Origin: Cellulomonas palmilytica
GTDB taxonomy: Bacteria > Actinomycetota > Actinomycetes > Actinomycetales > Cellulomonadaceae
Length of the DNA: 64,000 bases
Direction: 5' to 3'
Assembly: GCF_021590045.1 (NCBI RefSeq)
Contig: NZ_CP062221.1
Coordinates: 620,001 to 684,000 of the forward strand
Within the stretch, counting starts at the first letter, position 1; each line of letters begins with the position of its first letter. This document shows positions 24,566-33,854 of this stretch, piece by piece. A program made the translations under genes and the position numbers. A model generated the notes under the pieces. It did no database searches. It was not told where the DNA came from and saw only the letters and a program-made list of their open reading frames with translations.

Positions 24566-25927
24566 TCAGTCCCTCTCGGTCGAGGCCAGCTCTCGCCAGA
24601 ACGTCGCCATCGCGACGACGGTGCGCCGCAGCTCGTCGAGCAGCAGCCGTTCGTCGGGTCCGTGCATGTTGGAGTAGCCGTCGCTCGCGCCGAACAGGAT
24701 CTTCTCGGCGGCGGGCTGGGCCTCGTGGAACGCCATGACGATGGGGATCGACCCGCCGAGCGCCATGGTCCCGGCGGGTGCGCCCCACGCGGTGGCGAGC
24801 GCGCGTTCGGCGGCGCGGAACGCGGGTCCGCCGGTGGGCGTGAGGATCCCGTTGCCGGCCTCGCCCACGGTGACGTCGAGCGTGATGCCGAACGGCGTCT
24901 GCGCGCGCAGGTACGCGGCGAGCGCCTCGCCGGCCTCGAGCGCGGGCTGCGCGGGGTGCACGCGCAGGTTGAGCACGGCCTTGGCGGACGACGCGACGGC
25001 GTTGAGCGGCGCGGACGTCGGCGGGGCGTCGAACCCGATGATCGTCACGGCCGGCCCGGACCAGATGCGTGAGCCGAGGTCGCCGTCGCCGACGAGCGGC
25101 ACGCCCGGCAGCACCTCGGCGAGCTCGCGGAACTCGTCGTCGGTGTACGCGGTGCCGGTCCACGGCTCGCGCCGCAGGCCGGGGACGACGAGCGCGCCGT
25201 GCTCGTCGTGCAGCGACGCGAGGGCCCGCACGAGCGCGGTGCGCGCGTCGGGTGCGGCGCCGCCGAACTGCCCGGAGTGCTTGTCGGAGGCCAGCGTGCG
25301 CGCCTCGACCGTGACGGTGACGGACCCGCGCAGCCCGATGGTGAGCGTCGGCTGGCCGGGGCGCACGCTGCCGACGTCGGCGATGACGATCGCGTCGGCC
25401 GCGTACGTCTGCGGCGACTGCTGCGGGTGCTCCTCGAACACGCTGCCGAACTCCTCGTGCCCCTCGAGCACGAACCGCAGCGTCACGGGCGGCTTCCCGC
25501 CGTACAGGCGCAGCGCACCCGTCATCGCGGCGATGTTCGCCTTGGAGTCCGCGACGCCCCGCCCGACGACCCGGTCCGCGCCGACCTGCGGCTCGAACGG
25601 CGGCGAGCTCCACAGCGCCTCGTCACCCGCGGGCACCACGTCGTAGTGCGTGTACATCAGCACGGTGGGCGCGCCGGGCGGCCCGGGGACGTCCGCGAGC
25701 ACGGTCGGCGCGGTCATCCCGTCGAGCAGGAGCTCCTCGACGTGCTCGACGCCCGCGGCCCGCAGCTCGTCGACGACGAGCGCGTGCGCCTCGAGCAGCG
25801 GCTCGGCCGGGAAGCCAGTCGTCGCGACCGACGGGATCCGGGACAGGCGCACGACCTGGTCCACGAGGGACGGCATGAGCTCGGCGGCACCGGCCGCGAT
25901 GGCCTCGTCGCTCAGCGGAGCGGTCAT
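24566..25927 (-). CDS. M20-family dipeptidase
   Basis: The 453-residue cytosolic metallopeptidase has the M20 motifs in order: MYTHYDVVPAG (metal His and catalytic Asp), RGVADSKANIAAM (bridging Asp), LEGHEEFGS (general-base Glu and metal Glu), VIADVGS, and the late histidine in GYSNMHGPDE. A dimerisation lid (about 190-310) is present. It should cleave dipeptides or N-acyl amino acids using two divalent metal ions. The ATG at 25925-25927 gives a standard N-terminus. It is the first gene of a two-gene operon with the YfcC permease. Confidence 0.88.
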   Translation of the reverse strand: MTAPLSDEAIAAGAAELMPSLVDQVVRLSRIPSVATTGFPAEPLLEAHALVVDELRAAGVEHVEELLLDGMTAPTVLADVPGPPGAPTVLMYTHYDVVPAGDEALWSSPPFEPQVGADRVVGRGVADSKANIAAMTGALRLYGGKPPVTLRFVLEGHEEFGSVFEEHPQQSPQTYAADAIVIADVGSVRPGQPTLTIGLRGSVTVTVEARTLASDKHSGQFGGAAPDARTALVRALASLHDEHGALVVPGLRREPWTGTAYTDDEFRELAEVLPGVPLVGDGDLGSRIWSGPAVTIIGFDAPPTSAPLNAVASSAKAVLNLRVHPAQPALEAGEALAAYLRAQTPFGITLDVTVGEAGNGILTPTGGPAFRAAERALATAWGAPAGTMALGGSIPIVMAFHEAQPAAEKILFGASDGYSNMHGPDERLLLDELRRTVVAMATFWRELASTERD

Positions 25928-26102
25928 GTCGGCACGTTAGCCCTGGTCCGCGCGTCCGGATAGTGGCGCGCGTCCCGTTTCGTCCGGCGCACGGACCGAG
26001 GCGGATCCCTCGTCGCCGTCCTGTCGACGCGCGGGCCGCGTCGCGGCAGACTCGCAGGCGGGCGCCGCGCCGCGCGGCGACCGGGCGCGGGAGGGCGTAC
26101 GG

Positions 26103-27902
26103 GTGAGCGACGCGACGACGAGCCTGCTCGTGCTCGGCGCGACGGTCGCGCTGTTCGTGTGGAACCGGGTCCCGGTCGGGGCGGTGGCGGTCCTGTGCTC
26201 GCTCGCGCTGCTCGTCACGGGGCTGGTCGACGCGGCGACGGTGGTCGCGGGGTTCGGCGACCCGATCATCATCTTCATCGCGTGCCTGTTCATGCTCGCG
26301 GGCGGGCTGGAGCAGTCCGGCGTGACCGCCTGGGCGGGGCGTCAGGTGGTGTCGCGCGCGGGGACCAGCCGCGGGCGGCTCGTCGTCGCGCTCATGGCGC
26401 TCGGCGCGGTCCTCACGGCGTTCGTCACGCCCAACGGCTCGGCCGCCGCGCTGCTGCCGGTCGCCGTCCTCGCGGCACGCAGCGCGGCCCGCTCGCCGTC
26501 CACGCTGCTCATGCCGCTCGCGTTCGCCGCGAGCGCGGGCGGGCTGCTCATGCTCTCCGCGTCGCCGGTCAACGTCATCGTCTCCGACGCCCTGGCCGCG
26601 ACCACCGGTGAGCCGCTGGGCTTCTTCGAGATCGGGGTGGTCGGCGTCCCGCTCGTGCTCGTGACCATCGCGGTCGTGCTGGTCCTGGGCCCGCGCCTGG
26701 TGCCGCACCGCGACGCGCACGACCTGCCGGCGGACCTGTCGGGCCATCTCGACACGCTGCTCGAGCACTACCGGCTCGACGAGGGCTTCACGCGCGTGCG
26801 GGTGCGGCCCACCTCGCCGCTCGTCGGCGCGGACCCGACGGCCGTGCCCGTGCCCGAGGGCGTGGTCGTCGTGGGCGTGCAGCACGCGGACGGCGCCCCC
26901 GGTGACGTCGGCGAACGCGTCCTGGCCGGCGACGTCGTGGTCGTCACCGGTACGTCGTCGCAGGTCGCGCGGCTCGTCGACGACGCCGGGGTCGACGTCG
27001 TCGGGACCCCGCTCACGCGCGCGACGCGCGAGGCGCTGCTCGGCCGCGAGGCGGGGCTCGCGGAGGTCGTCGTGCCGCCGCGCTCGTCGTTCATCGGGCA
27101 GCGCGTGTTCCCCGGGCAGGTGCGCTCGGGCCTCACGGTGCTCGACGTGCGGCGGCTCGGGCGCGACCGCGGGCCGCAGGAGACGGTGGTCGCCGAGGGG
27201 GACCTGGTGCTGCTGCACGGGCCGTGGGCGGCGGTCGAGCAGCTGCGCCGCGACACGGACGTGCTCGTGGTCGACGACCCGGGCGCGGTGCGTCGGCAGA
27301 ACGCGCCGCTGGGCCCCGCGGCGTGGCGCGCGCTGGCCGTCATGGCCGTCACGGTCGCGCTGCTCGCGTCCGGCGTGACCGTCCCCGCCGTCGCGGGGCT
27401 CGTCGGCGCGGCCGGGATGGTCCTGCTGCGCGTGCTCACGCCGCAGCAGGCGTACCGGTCGGTGTCGTGGCAGGCGCTCGTGCTCATCGGCGGCCTCATC
27501 CCGCTGTCGGCCGCGATCGCGTCGTCGGGAGCGGCGGACCTCGTCGCGGGGTACCTGGTCGACGCGGTCGCGGGCGGGGAGCCGCGCGTGCTGCTCGCCG
27601 CGCTGTTCGTCCTCACGCTCGTGCTCGGCCAGGTCGTCAGCAACACCGCCACGGTGCTCGTCGTGACGCCCATCGCGCTGTCCGCCGCGGCCGACACGGG
27701 TGTCTCGCCCGCGCCCGTCCTCGTGCTCGTCGCCGTCGCCGGTGCCGCGTCGTTCCTCACGCCCATCGCGACGCCCGCGAACATGATCGTCATGGGCCCG
27801 GCCGGGTACCGGTTCGGTGACTACTGGCGCCTGGGGATCGTGGTGACCGTCGCGTGGTTCGTGGTTGCGATCGGGCTCATCCCGGTGGTGTGGCCGACCT
27901 GA
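26103..27902 (+). CDS. SLC13-type permease with RCK_C (TrkA_C) domains
   Basis: The 599-residue protein has two membrane halves of the SLC13/DASS transporter family (about 5-200 and 405-599) with the motifs PNGSAAALLPVAVLAARS, LMLSASPVNVIVSDAL and LTPIATPANMIVMGPAGYRFGDY. The intervening cytosolic part (about 230-395) contains two RCK_C-like ligand-binding domains, seen as VRVRPTSPLVGA and VPPRSSFIGQRVFP. The anion carried could be sulfate or a dicarboxylate. GTG 26103 has GGGAGGGCG upstream. The 3' end overlaps the convergent HAD gene by 26 bp. Confidence 0.87.
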   Translation: MSDATTSLLVLGATVALFVWNRVPVGAVAVLCSLALLVTGLVDAATVVAGFGDPIIIFIACLFMLAGGLEQSGVTAWAGRQVVSRAGTSRGRLVVALMALGAVLTAFVTPNGSAAALLPVAVLAARSAARSPSTLLMPLAFAASAGGLLMLSASPVNVIVSDALAATTGEPLGFFEIGVVGVPLVLVTIAVVLVLGPRLVPHRDAHDLPADLSGHLDTLLEHYRLDEGFTRVRVRPTSPLVGADPTAVPVPEGVVVVGVQHADGAPGDVGERVLAGDVVVVTGTSSQVARLVDDAGVDVVGTPLTRATREALLGREAGLAEVVVPPRSSFIGQRVFPGQVRSGLTVLDVRRLGRDRGPQETVVAEGDLVLLHGPWAAVEQLRRDTDVLVVDDPGAVRRQNAPLGPAAWRALAVMAVTVALLASGVTVPAVAGLVGAAGMVLLRVLTPQQAYRSVSWQALVLIGGLIPLSAAIASSGAADLVAGYLVDAVAGGEPRVLLAALFVLTLVLGQVVSNTATVLVVTPIALSAAADTGVSPAPVLVLVAVAGAASFLTPIATPANMIVMGPAGYRFGDYWRLGIVVTVAWFVVAIGLIPVVWPT

Positions 27903-28560
27903 GCGCCCCCGCGCGCGCCGACGGCAGCACGCGCCAGCCGTGCCGGGCCGCGGCCGCCGCGAGCACCGGGTCGTCCCCCACGACGACGCCCGTGCCGACC
28001 GCCTCGAGCATCGGCAGGTCGCTGCCGTGGTCGCCGTACGCGACGCAGTCCTGCGGGCGCACGCCCCGCTCGGCCATCACGCGCCGTGCGACGCTCGCCT
28101 TGCTCTCGCCCACCACGGCGTCCGTCGCGACCCCCGTGAGCACGCCGTCGCGCTCCTCCTGACGCGTCGCGAACCACGCGTGCGCCCGCACCGCGCGCGC
28201 CACGGGCGCGACCGTCGCCGGCGGCGCGCCGGACACGAGCACGACGAGCGTGCCCGCCGCACGTGCCGCCGCGAGCTCGTCGGCCACGGGTGCGTGCCAC
28301 ACGTCCTCGCCGAGCCCCGCGAACCAGCGTTGGCCCAGGTCACGCAGCTCCTCGGCGCGCTCGCCCGCGAACGTCGCGTAGTACGCGCGGCTCACCGCGT
28401 CCCGGTCGGGTCCCCGGTCGAGCGACGCCAGGTGCCCGACGACCGCACGGACCTCGTCCGACGAGCGCCCCCGCTCACGCAGGTAGGCCACCAGGAAGCC
28501 CGCCATCGAGTTGACCGTCAGCAGCGTCTCGTCGACGTCGACGAACGCGATCGCGTGCAC
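27877..28560 (-). CDS. HAD-IB phosphatase (SerB-like)
   Basis: The 227-residue protein has all four HAD motifs: DVDETLLTVNS (nucleophile and acid aspartates, residues 7-17), LVSGAPP (motif II), the lysine in VGESKASVA (motif III) and YGDHGSDLPML (motif IV). The helical IB cap lies between motifs I and II. It should hydrolyse a small phosphate ester, as SerB-type or related enzymes do. I chose GTG 28558-28560, with GGGGGTGG upstream, over a TTG 51 bp earlier because it places motif I at the usual distance from the N-terminus. Confidence 0.85.
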   Translation of the reverse strand: MHAIAFVDVDETLLTVNSMAGFLVAYLRERGRSSDEVRAVVGHLASLDRGPDRDAVSRAYYATFAGERAEELRDLGQRWFAGLGEDVWHAPVADELAAARAAGTLVVLVSGAPPATVAPVARAVRAHAWFATRQEERDGVLTGVATDAVVGESKASVARRVMAERGVRPQDCVAYGDHGSDLPMLEAVGTGVVVGDDPVLAAAAARHGWRVLPSARAGALRSATPPG

Positions 28561-28626
28561 CCGTCCACCCCCGCGCGCCGGCCCCGCACCCTGCGCAGCC
28601 GTGCGCGCCAACCTAAACCCGATCGG

Positions 28627-29871
28627 TCACACCCCGAGCCACGCCCCCGCGGCCACGAGCAGCGCGCGCGTCGCGTGCACCACCGCGTCCGGGTGCGGCG
28701 CGAAGTCCGGCGCGTGGTTGCCGGGCAGCGACGGCGGCGTCGCGGTGCCGCGGTCGAGCGCCACCTCGGTCACGAGCGCCGGGTCGCTGACCCCGAGGAA
28801 CCAGTACACGAGCGGGCAGCGCAGGCCGCGCGCGAGCGCACCCACGTCGTCGCTCGCGGGCGACGGGCGCGTGAGCACGTACGTCGGCACACGGTGCCCG
28901 ACGAGCGCGCGGTGCACGCGCTGCGCGGCGCGCGGCTCGTTGCGCACGTCCCCGAACTGCGCGACGCGCTCGACCTGCGCGGGCCGCGGGCACCCCGCGC
29001 GGTCCGCGACGTGCCGCGCGAGCACGCCCACCTCGTCCGCGACGACGCCCAGCACGTGCTCGTCCGCGCCGCGCAACACCAGGTCCGCGCGCACCACGTG
29101 CGGCAACGTGTTGTGCGACGCGCCGCCGTGCACAGCGCTGACCGTGAGCTCGACGCCCGCCTCGCGCGCGAGGTCACCCGCGGCTGCGAGCACGTCCAGC
29201 AGCACCGCGACCGTGTCGACGCCCCCGTCCGGGAACGCGACGTGGCCGCCCGTGCCGTGCAGCGTGAGCGCGAGCGCGACCGACGACGAGAGCACCGCGC
29301 CCGCGCCGATCGTGACCGCTCCCAGCGGGTCCGGGCTCACGTGCTGCGCGAGCAGCACGTCCGGCCGCGGCACGGTCCGCGTGAGCCCGTCGCCGAGCAT
29401 CGCCGCGGCGCCCCGGCCGGACTCCTCGTCGGGCTCCAGGATCGCGACGACCGTGCCGGACCACGCGTCGCGCGTCGCCGCGAGGTGCTCCACGGCGGTG
29501 ATCAGCGCCGCGACGTGCACGTCGTGCCCGCACGCGTGCGACACCCCGACCTGCCGGCCGCCGAGCGTGGTGCGGCGGCTCGACGCGTACGGCAGCCCGG
29601 TGGCCTCGACCACCGCGAGCGCGTCCAGCTCCGCCCGCACCGCGACGACCGGCCCGTCCCCGTTGCGCAGCACGCCCACGACCCCGTGCCCGCCGACCCG
29701 CGCGCGCACCCCGGCACCCGCGGCCCGCAGGTGCGCGAGCGCACGCGCCGAGGTCTCCCGCTCCCGCCCCGACAGCTCGGGCGCCGCGTGCAGCGTCCGG
29801 TACAGCTCCCGCGCGTGCTCCGCCCGCTCGTCGGACAGGGTCGCGAGGTCGGGCGCGGTCGTGGTCGTCAC
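28627..29871 (-). CDS. M20D amidohydrolase (HipO/AbgB-like)
   Basis: The 414-residue protein is of the M20D aminoacylase family: HAAPELSGRERETSA near the start, VAVRAELDALAV (first metal region), VSHACGHDVHVAAL (metal Cys and His with active-site residues, about 113-126), EPDEESGRGAAAML, and VHGGASHNTLPH in the lid. It should release amino acids from N-acyl or aromatic amides. The start is the GTG at 29869-29871, with a poor ribosome site, so another start is possible. A hairpin (29923-29959) separates it from the YcaO gene upstream. Confidence 0.85.
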   Translation of the reverse strand: MTTTTAPDLATLSDERAEHARELYRTLHAAPELSGRERETSARALAHLRAAGAGVRARVGGHGVVGVLRNGDGPVVAVRAELDALAVVEATGLPYASSRRTTLGGRQVGVSHACGHDVHVAALITAVEHLAATRDAWSGTVVAILEPDEESGRGAAAMLGDGLTRTVPRPDVLLAQHVSPDPLGAVTIGAGAVLSSSVALALTLHGTGGHVAFPDGGVDTVAVLLDVLAAAGDLAREAGVELTVSAVHGGASHNTLPHVVRADLVLRGADEHVLGVVADEVGVLARHVADRAGCPRPAQVERVAQFGDVRNEPRAAQRVHRALVGHRVPTYVLTRPSPASDDVGALARGLRCPLVYWFLGVSDPALVTEVALDRGTATPPSLPGNHAPDFAPHPDAVVHATRALLVAAGAWLGV

Positions 29872-29922
29872 CGCGGTGCCCGGGCGTCGCCGCCCGGTCC
29901 CCGGTGCGCGGCCGCGGGCCCC

Positions 29923-29959
29923 GTGCGCTCGCTCGTCCCCCTGCGACGAGCGAGCGCAC
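29923..29959. terminator. hairpin terminator after the cyclodehydratase operon
   Basis: GTGCGCTCGCTCGT (29923-29936) pairs perfectly with 29946-29959 across a 9-nt loop. It starts about 40 nt after the YcaO stop on the minus strand, ending the two-gene operon before the amidohydrolase. Confidence 0.7.
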
Positions 29960-30001
29960 GAGCGGGTCCGTGACCGTGTCCGTGGTGGCTCGGCTGCGGG
30001 C

Positions 30002-31753
30002 TCACGGGAACGGGTGCGGGGCCGGATACGGTCGAGGGTCGTCGTCCCACGGCTGTGCTCCCTCCAGGATCGCGGCGCCCCGCGCGAGGCGCGGGATGCC
30101 CAGGACGCGGCGGTGGCGGTGCCCGAAGGTCAGGGGCACGGTGCCCGGGACCAGGACCTTCACGGCGTGCACGCCGAGCCCGTCCACCAGCTCGGGTGCG
30201 CTCTGGTCGACGACGACCACGTCGAGCTGCAGCGCGTGCGCGCGCTCCAGCAGCAGACCCAGCGCGTAGGCGACGTCGCCGGTGGGCAGCGCGTGCCGTG
30301 CGTGGTGCTCGGTCTCGGTGAGCGTGCCGGCCGGCGCCTCGAGGAACGGCCACAGGTGGCGTGCCTCCCACAGCGCGTACAGCCCCGCGTGGTCCTCACG
30401 CGTGCGCACCAGGTCGAAGTCGTCGAGCATCGCCCGGCGGCGCTCGGCCGCCGACGGGCTGTGCGCGCGCAGGTGCGTCACGCAACGCTCGACCGCGACG
30501 CGCACCGCGGTCCGCGCGTCCGGTCCCACGCCCGACGCGACGGCCAGCGCGGGCGCACGCCCCGAGCGCACGGCCTGCTCGTCGCCGGTGACGACCGCGA
30601 GCGCGACCGGCACCCGCAGGTCCGAGGTCAGGTCGAGCACCCGCAGCCGCAGGCCCCGCTGCGCGAGCTGGTCGCGCGCCGCCGCGAGCGCACCGCCCGC
30701 GGTGGGCAGCACCTCGACGAGCCGCGCGCGGGTGTACCAGGCGAGCAGCGCCGCGTCCCGCTCGACGACCTCGAGCAGCCCGTGCAGCACGGCCTCCTCG
30801 CGCGTCGCGCCGACCGCGCAGCCGTTCGACGTGGCGTGCAGGAACCGCGCCCCGACGCCCTGCTCGGACGCGTACGCGACGTGCTCGGGCACCAGCACCG
30901 CGCGGTCCTCGCGCGTCGAGCGGGCCCACACCCAGCTCGTCGTGCGGCCGCGCGCGAACGGCTCGTACGACGACCCGCCGCCGACGAGGTCGTGCTCGCC
31001 CAGGCGTCTTGGGTCGACCGCGTGCGCCGCGACCTCGTCGAACGCGGCGACGACGACCGGAACGGACGGGCGGCGGTACCCGCCGAGCACGCGCTCGAGG
31101 CCCTCGAGGACCGCCGGCACCTCGCTGTCGGCGTACGTCGTGGCGCGCCCGTGCCCCGTCTCGAACCGTGCGCGGCCCGGGACGACGGCGGTGGCGACGA
31201 CGCGCGCGAACGGCGACTCCTCGTCGGGCTGCACGTGCGTGACCGGGCCGAACCGCGGGTCCATGAGGTGTGCGCGCAGCGCCTCGCGCGACGCGGTGCG
31301 GGTGCGCAGCGGCGCGGCCAGCGCGGGCTGCGGCGTGCGCACGTCGAGCGGCTCGGGCGCCTGCGGGGGCAGCGCGCACACGACGCACGCGGGGTGCGTC
31401 AGGAAGTGGTGCGTCGTGAGCTCCCCGGTGGCGCGGTCGAGCGCGAGCACCGCGCGGCGCCACACCGTCGGCTCGTCGGCCAGCACGCGCTCGACCATCG
31501 CGCGCACGACGCGCGACCAGTCGAGCCCGACCGGGCAGGGAGGGCCGCCCGCGGTGCCCGGCGACACGTCGGTCCACCAGGCGAGCGCGCAGTCCGCGCA
31601 CCCGCCCTGCCCGTCCGGCACGACGAGCGGTCCGACCAGCACGTGGCTGCCGTGCGCCCGCACCGCGAGCGACCCTCCCGCGGCGGTGAGCCGCGCTCGC
31701 CCCTGCGCGAGCGCGACAGCGACGGCGTCCGCGACGTCGCTCGTCACGTCCAT
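30002..31753 (-). CDS. YcaO azoline-forming cyclodehydratase (D protein)
   Basis: The 583-residue protein is an ATP-dependent YcaO enzyme that would cyclise Cys, Ser or Thr of a ribosomal precursor peptide to thiazoline or oxazoline. The N-terminus (about 1-130) carries a zinc tetrad typical of E1-like parts, GGCADCALAWW and HPACVVCALPP. The YcaO domain follows, with HATSNGCAVGATREEAVLHG and LEVVERDAALLAWY (about 305-340), REDHAGLYALWEARHLWPF and VLVPGTVPLTFGHRHRRVLGIPRL. The Pro-rich C-terminus PYPAPHPFP is the tail motif of azoline-forming YcaO proteins. The ATG at 31751-31753 overlaps the upstream gene by 10 bp. No dehydrogenase gene is adjacent, so azolines might remain unoxidised (inference). 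Confidence 0.87.
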   Translation of the reverse strand: MDVTSDVADAVAVALAQGRARLTAAGGSLAVRAHGSHVLVGPLVVPDGQGGCADCALAWWTDVSPGTAGGPPCPVGLDWSRVVRAMVERVLADEPTVWRRAVLALDRATGELTTHHFLTHPACVVCALPPQAPEPLDVRTPQPALAAPLRTRTASREALRAHLMDPRFGPVTHVQPDEESPFARVVATAVVPGRARFETGHGRATTYADSEVPAVLEGLERVLGGYRRPSVPVVVAAFDEVAAHAVDPRRLGEHDLVGGGSSYEPFARGRTTSWVWARSTREDRAVLVPEHVAYASEQGVGARFLHATSNGCAVGATREEAVLHGLLEVVERDAALLAWYTRARLVEVLPTAGGALAAARDQLAQRGLRLRVLDLTSDLRVPVALAVVTGDEQAVRSGRAPALAVASGVGPDARTAVRVAVERCVTHLRAHSPSAAERRRAMLDDFDLVRTREDHAGLYALWEARHLWPFLEAPAGTLTETEHHARHALPTGDVAYALGLLLERAHALQLDVVVVDQSAPELVDGLGVHAVKVLVPGTVPLTFGHRHRRVLGIPRLARGAAILEGAQPWDDDPRPYPAPHPFP

Positions 31754-33552
31754 GACGCCACCGCCGCGTGCACGCCGACGCCCCCCCAGCCGTCGGCGCG
31801 GTCCGGTTCGACGAGCTGCACCGCGCCCGCGGCGACCGCGGCCCGTGCCCACGCGTCGACCTCGGCGCGCACGGGCGCCGAGCGGGTGTCGAGCACGTCG
31901 AGCACGGGGTCGGGCGTGACGAGCGCGGCCTGCGACGACTGCCACTGCGCGAGGCCCACGGCCCGCAGCAGCGCCCCGGCCGCTGCGGCGGCCGGGCTCG
32001 TCGCGACCGCTCGCCCGAGCAGCTCGCCGTCCGCGTCCCGCACGTCGACGCGGCACAGGCCGCTGCTCGACCTGGCGAGACCGACGCCCACGCGCACCCC
32101 GAGCCGGCGCGTGAGCGACGTGTGCAGGCGGCTCGCCTGCGCGTCGAGCGTGAGCTGGTCCAGCGGCACGGGCCGCCAGCCCAGGTCGGAGCGCTCGACG
32201 AGCCGTGCGACCGCGTCCGCGCGGGCCGCCGCGGCGGCGACCCCGAGCCCGAGGCTGCCCGCGCGGTGGACCGCCGGGCCGGCGGGGACGCGCAGCGCGT
32301 CGAGCACGACGTCGACGCGTGCGGCTGCCGTCGTCGTGCCGATCCCGCCGAGCGTGCGGCCCTCGTCGTCGACGAGCGCGGCCAGGCCGACGGGCGACTG
32401 CGGCAGGTCGAGCGGCAGCGGCTCGCCGACCGCGCCGAGCACGGGGTCCCACACGGGCTCGAGCCGCGCGAGGGCGACCGGGTCGGCGGGGACGTCGCGC
32501 GTCGCCCACGCGTCGACGTCGAGCACGCGGCCGTCGCGCCCGAGGCGCGGCAGCGCCACGTGCGGACGCCGTTCGCTGACCAGGCCGCTCGTGGTGACGA
32601 GGTACCGCGGTGCCGGGGCAGGAGGCGCGGGCTCGACCTCGCGCGCGCTCGAGTCGAGCGTGGCGAGCGCGAGCTGCGCGCCGACGAGCTCGGCCAGCAG
32701 CGCCTCGGGCGCCGACGGGGCCTCGTCGTCCTCGCCCGGCCCCTGGGGCCGGACCCCGGGCCGCGGCGCGGACCGGTCCCCGGTGGTCCCCGGGGGCTCG
32801 TGGCCGCCCGAGCGCGCCACGCGCTCGAGCGCCGCGGCCTCGAGCCGCTCGTCGGCGTCGCGGTCGCACGGGCCGACGACGACCGTGCGCGCGTCGCCCG
32901 CGGCGAACGCGACCGGGCGCCACGACTCGTCGGCCGCCTGCCGCTCGACCCGCGCGAGCACGAGGCCAGGGACCGGTGCGGGCACGGTCGCCGGGACGGA
33001 CCCCGCCGAGCTGCGCGGCGTGGGGTGCTGCGGCCCGGGGTGCTGCGGCTGGGGCTGCTGCGCCTCGGGGTGCTGCGCCTCGGGCTGCTGCGGCTCGGGC
33101 TGCTCCACGACGCGCGCGTACCCCGCGGCCCCGAGGTGCGCCACGACGCTGCGGACGACGGGCCCCGCACCACGGACACGCAGCGTCGTGGAGGCGACGA
33201 GCCGCGCCGCGGCCGCGGGTCGGCGCGTGACGGCCTCGAGGTGGTCGAGCGCGGGCACGGGCTCGGTCGGGGGCTCGACCTCGCGCAGCAGCTGGTGCGC
33301 GTCGAGCCGCTCGAGGATGCCCGCGACCACGGCGCGCCCGTGCTCGGGCACCGCCGCGAGCAACCGGTCGGGGCGCACGCCCGCGCGGAGGACGGGCTCG
33401 ATCGCGGTCCACAGCGCCTGGGCGTCCGCGCCGTCGACGATCACCGCGCTCGAGCCCGCGCTGACGGCGATGCGGCCGTCGAGCTCGCGCGAGCGGGTGC
33501 CGCTGCGCAGCCGCACCTCCCCCCGCGGGTCTCGTGTCGCGATCGCGTCCAT
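31744..33552 (-). CDS. RRE/E1-like partner of the YcaO cyclodehydratase
   Basis: The 602-residue protein begins with a domain of RiPP-recognition-element type (about 8-95: LRSGTRSRELDGRIAVSAGSS, LLAAVPEHGRAVVAGILERL), which in this family binds the precursor leader. A degenerate ThiF-like segment follows (VRGAGPVVRSVVAHLGAAG, about 118-136), then a Gln/Pro/His repeat. The last 240 residues (from DPVLGAVGEPLPL, about 365) look like a degenerate YcaO N-half (inference). ATG 33550-33552 has GGGAGGAA upstream. It is the first gene of the operon and is translationally coupled to the YcaO gene. Confidence 0.75.
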   Translation of the reverse strand: MDAIATRDPRGEVRLRSGTRSRELDGRIAVSAGSSAVIVDGADAQALWTAIEPVLRAGVRPDRLLAAVPEHGRAVVAGILERLDAHQLLREVEPPTEPVPALDHLEAVTRRPAAAARLVASTTLRVRGAGPVVRSVVAHLGAAGYARVVEQPEPQQPEAQHPEAQQPQPQHPGPQHPTPRSSAGSVPATVPAPVPGLVLARVERQAADESWRPVAFAAGDARTVVVGPCDRDADERLEAAALERVARSGGHEPPGTTGDRSAPRPGVRPQGPGEDDEAPSAPEALLAELVGAQLALATLDSSAREVEPAPPAPAPRYLVTTSGLVSERRPHVALPRLGRDGRVLDVDAWATRDVPADPVALARLEPVWDPVLGAVGEPLPLDLPQSPVGLAALVDDEGRTLGGIGTTTAAARVDVVLDALRVPAGPAVHRAGSLGLGVAAAAARADAVARLVERSDLGWRPVPLDQLTLDAQASRLHTSLTRRLGVRVGVGLARSSSGLCRVDVRDADGELLGRAVATSPAAAAAGALLRAVGLAQWQSSQAALVTPDPVLDVLDTRSAPVRAEVDAWARAAVAAGAVQLVEPDRADGWGGVGVHAAVASWT

Positions 33553-33675
33553 CGTGCTTCCTCCCACGCGTCGGGCGCCTGACCGCGCCCGGCGGTCGTC
33601 TGCCGGCGCCGGACGCGGGCCGCTGGTCTCGCCCGGGGCGACCTGCCGGTGGTCACCCGTGGAACGAGCAGAAAC

Positions 33676-33696
33676 AAACCGAACGTCCGGCTTAGT
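33676..33696. promoter_or_regulatory. ARE-like operator A, upstream of the cyclodehydratase operon
   Basis: AAACCGAACGTCCGGCTTAGT shares 16 of 21 positions with operator B and lies inside a partial palindrome running from AAC (33673) to GTT (33697). It sits 124 bp upstream of the RRE/E1-like gene. It resembles the autoregulatory elements bound by gamma-butyrolactone receptors. The 302-bp interval 33553-33854 holds this site, operator B and the synthase promoter; I find no precursor-peptide ORF in it. Confidence 0.55.
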
Positions 33697-33761
33697 TGAG
33701 GATGGACCACCGGGGTGCGAGCCGTCAACGGCTCAGACCAAGGCGACCTTCTCGGCAAACG

Positions 33762-33806
33762 AAACCGACCGCCCGTCTTGTTATGACCGCCCTCGGGGTC
33801 TAGCGT
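33762..33806 (+). promoter_or_regulatory. ARE-like operator B overlapping the AfsA-like promoter
   Basis: The operator AAACCGACCGCCCGTCTTGTT (33762-33782) overlaps a -35 TTGTTA (33778-33783). A -10 TAGCGT (33801-33806) follows after 17 bp. The predicted transcription start near 33813 is 42 nt before the ATG. The overlap with the -35 suggests repression by the TetR-family receptor encoded nearby. Confidence 0.6.
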
Positions 33807-33854
33807 TCACTTGCACGGGAGGGCGTGCCGGACGCCCGAGACGTGGAGGCAGCC

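Noticed and set aside
33441..33758. A 105-codon minus-strand ORF considered as the missing RiPP precursor
   Set aside because: It overlaps the start of the RRE gene in another frame, has no ribosome site, and its tail is Arg/Ala-rich rather than a Cys/Ser/Thr core.
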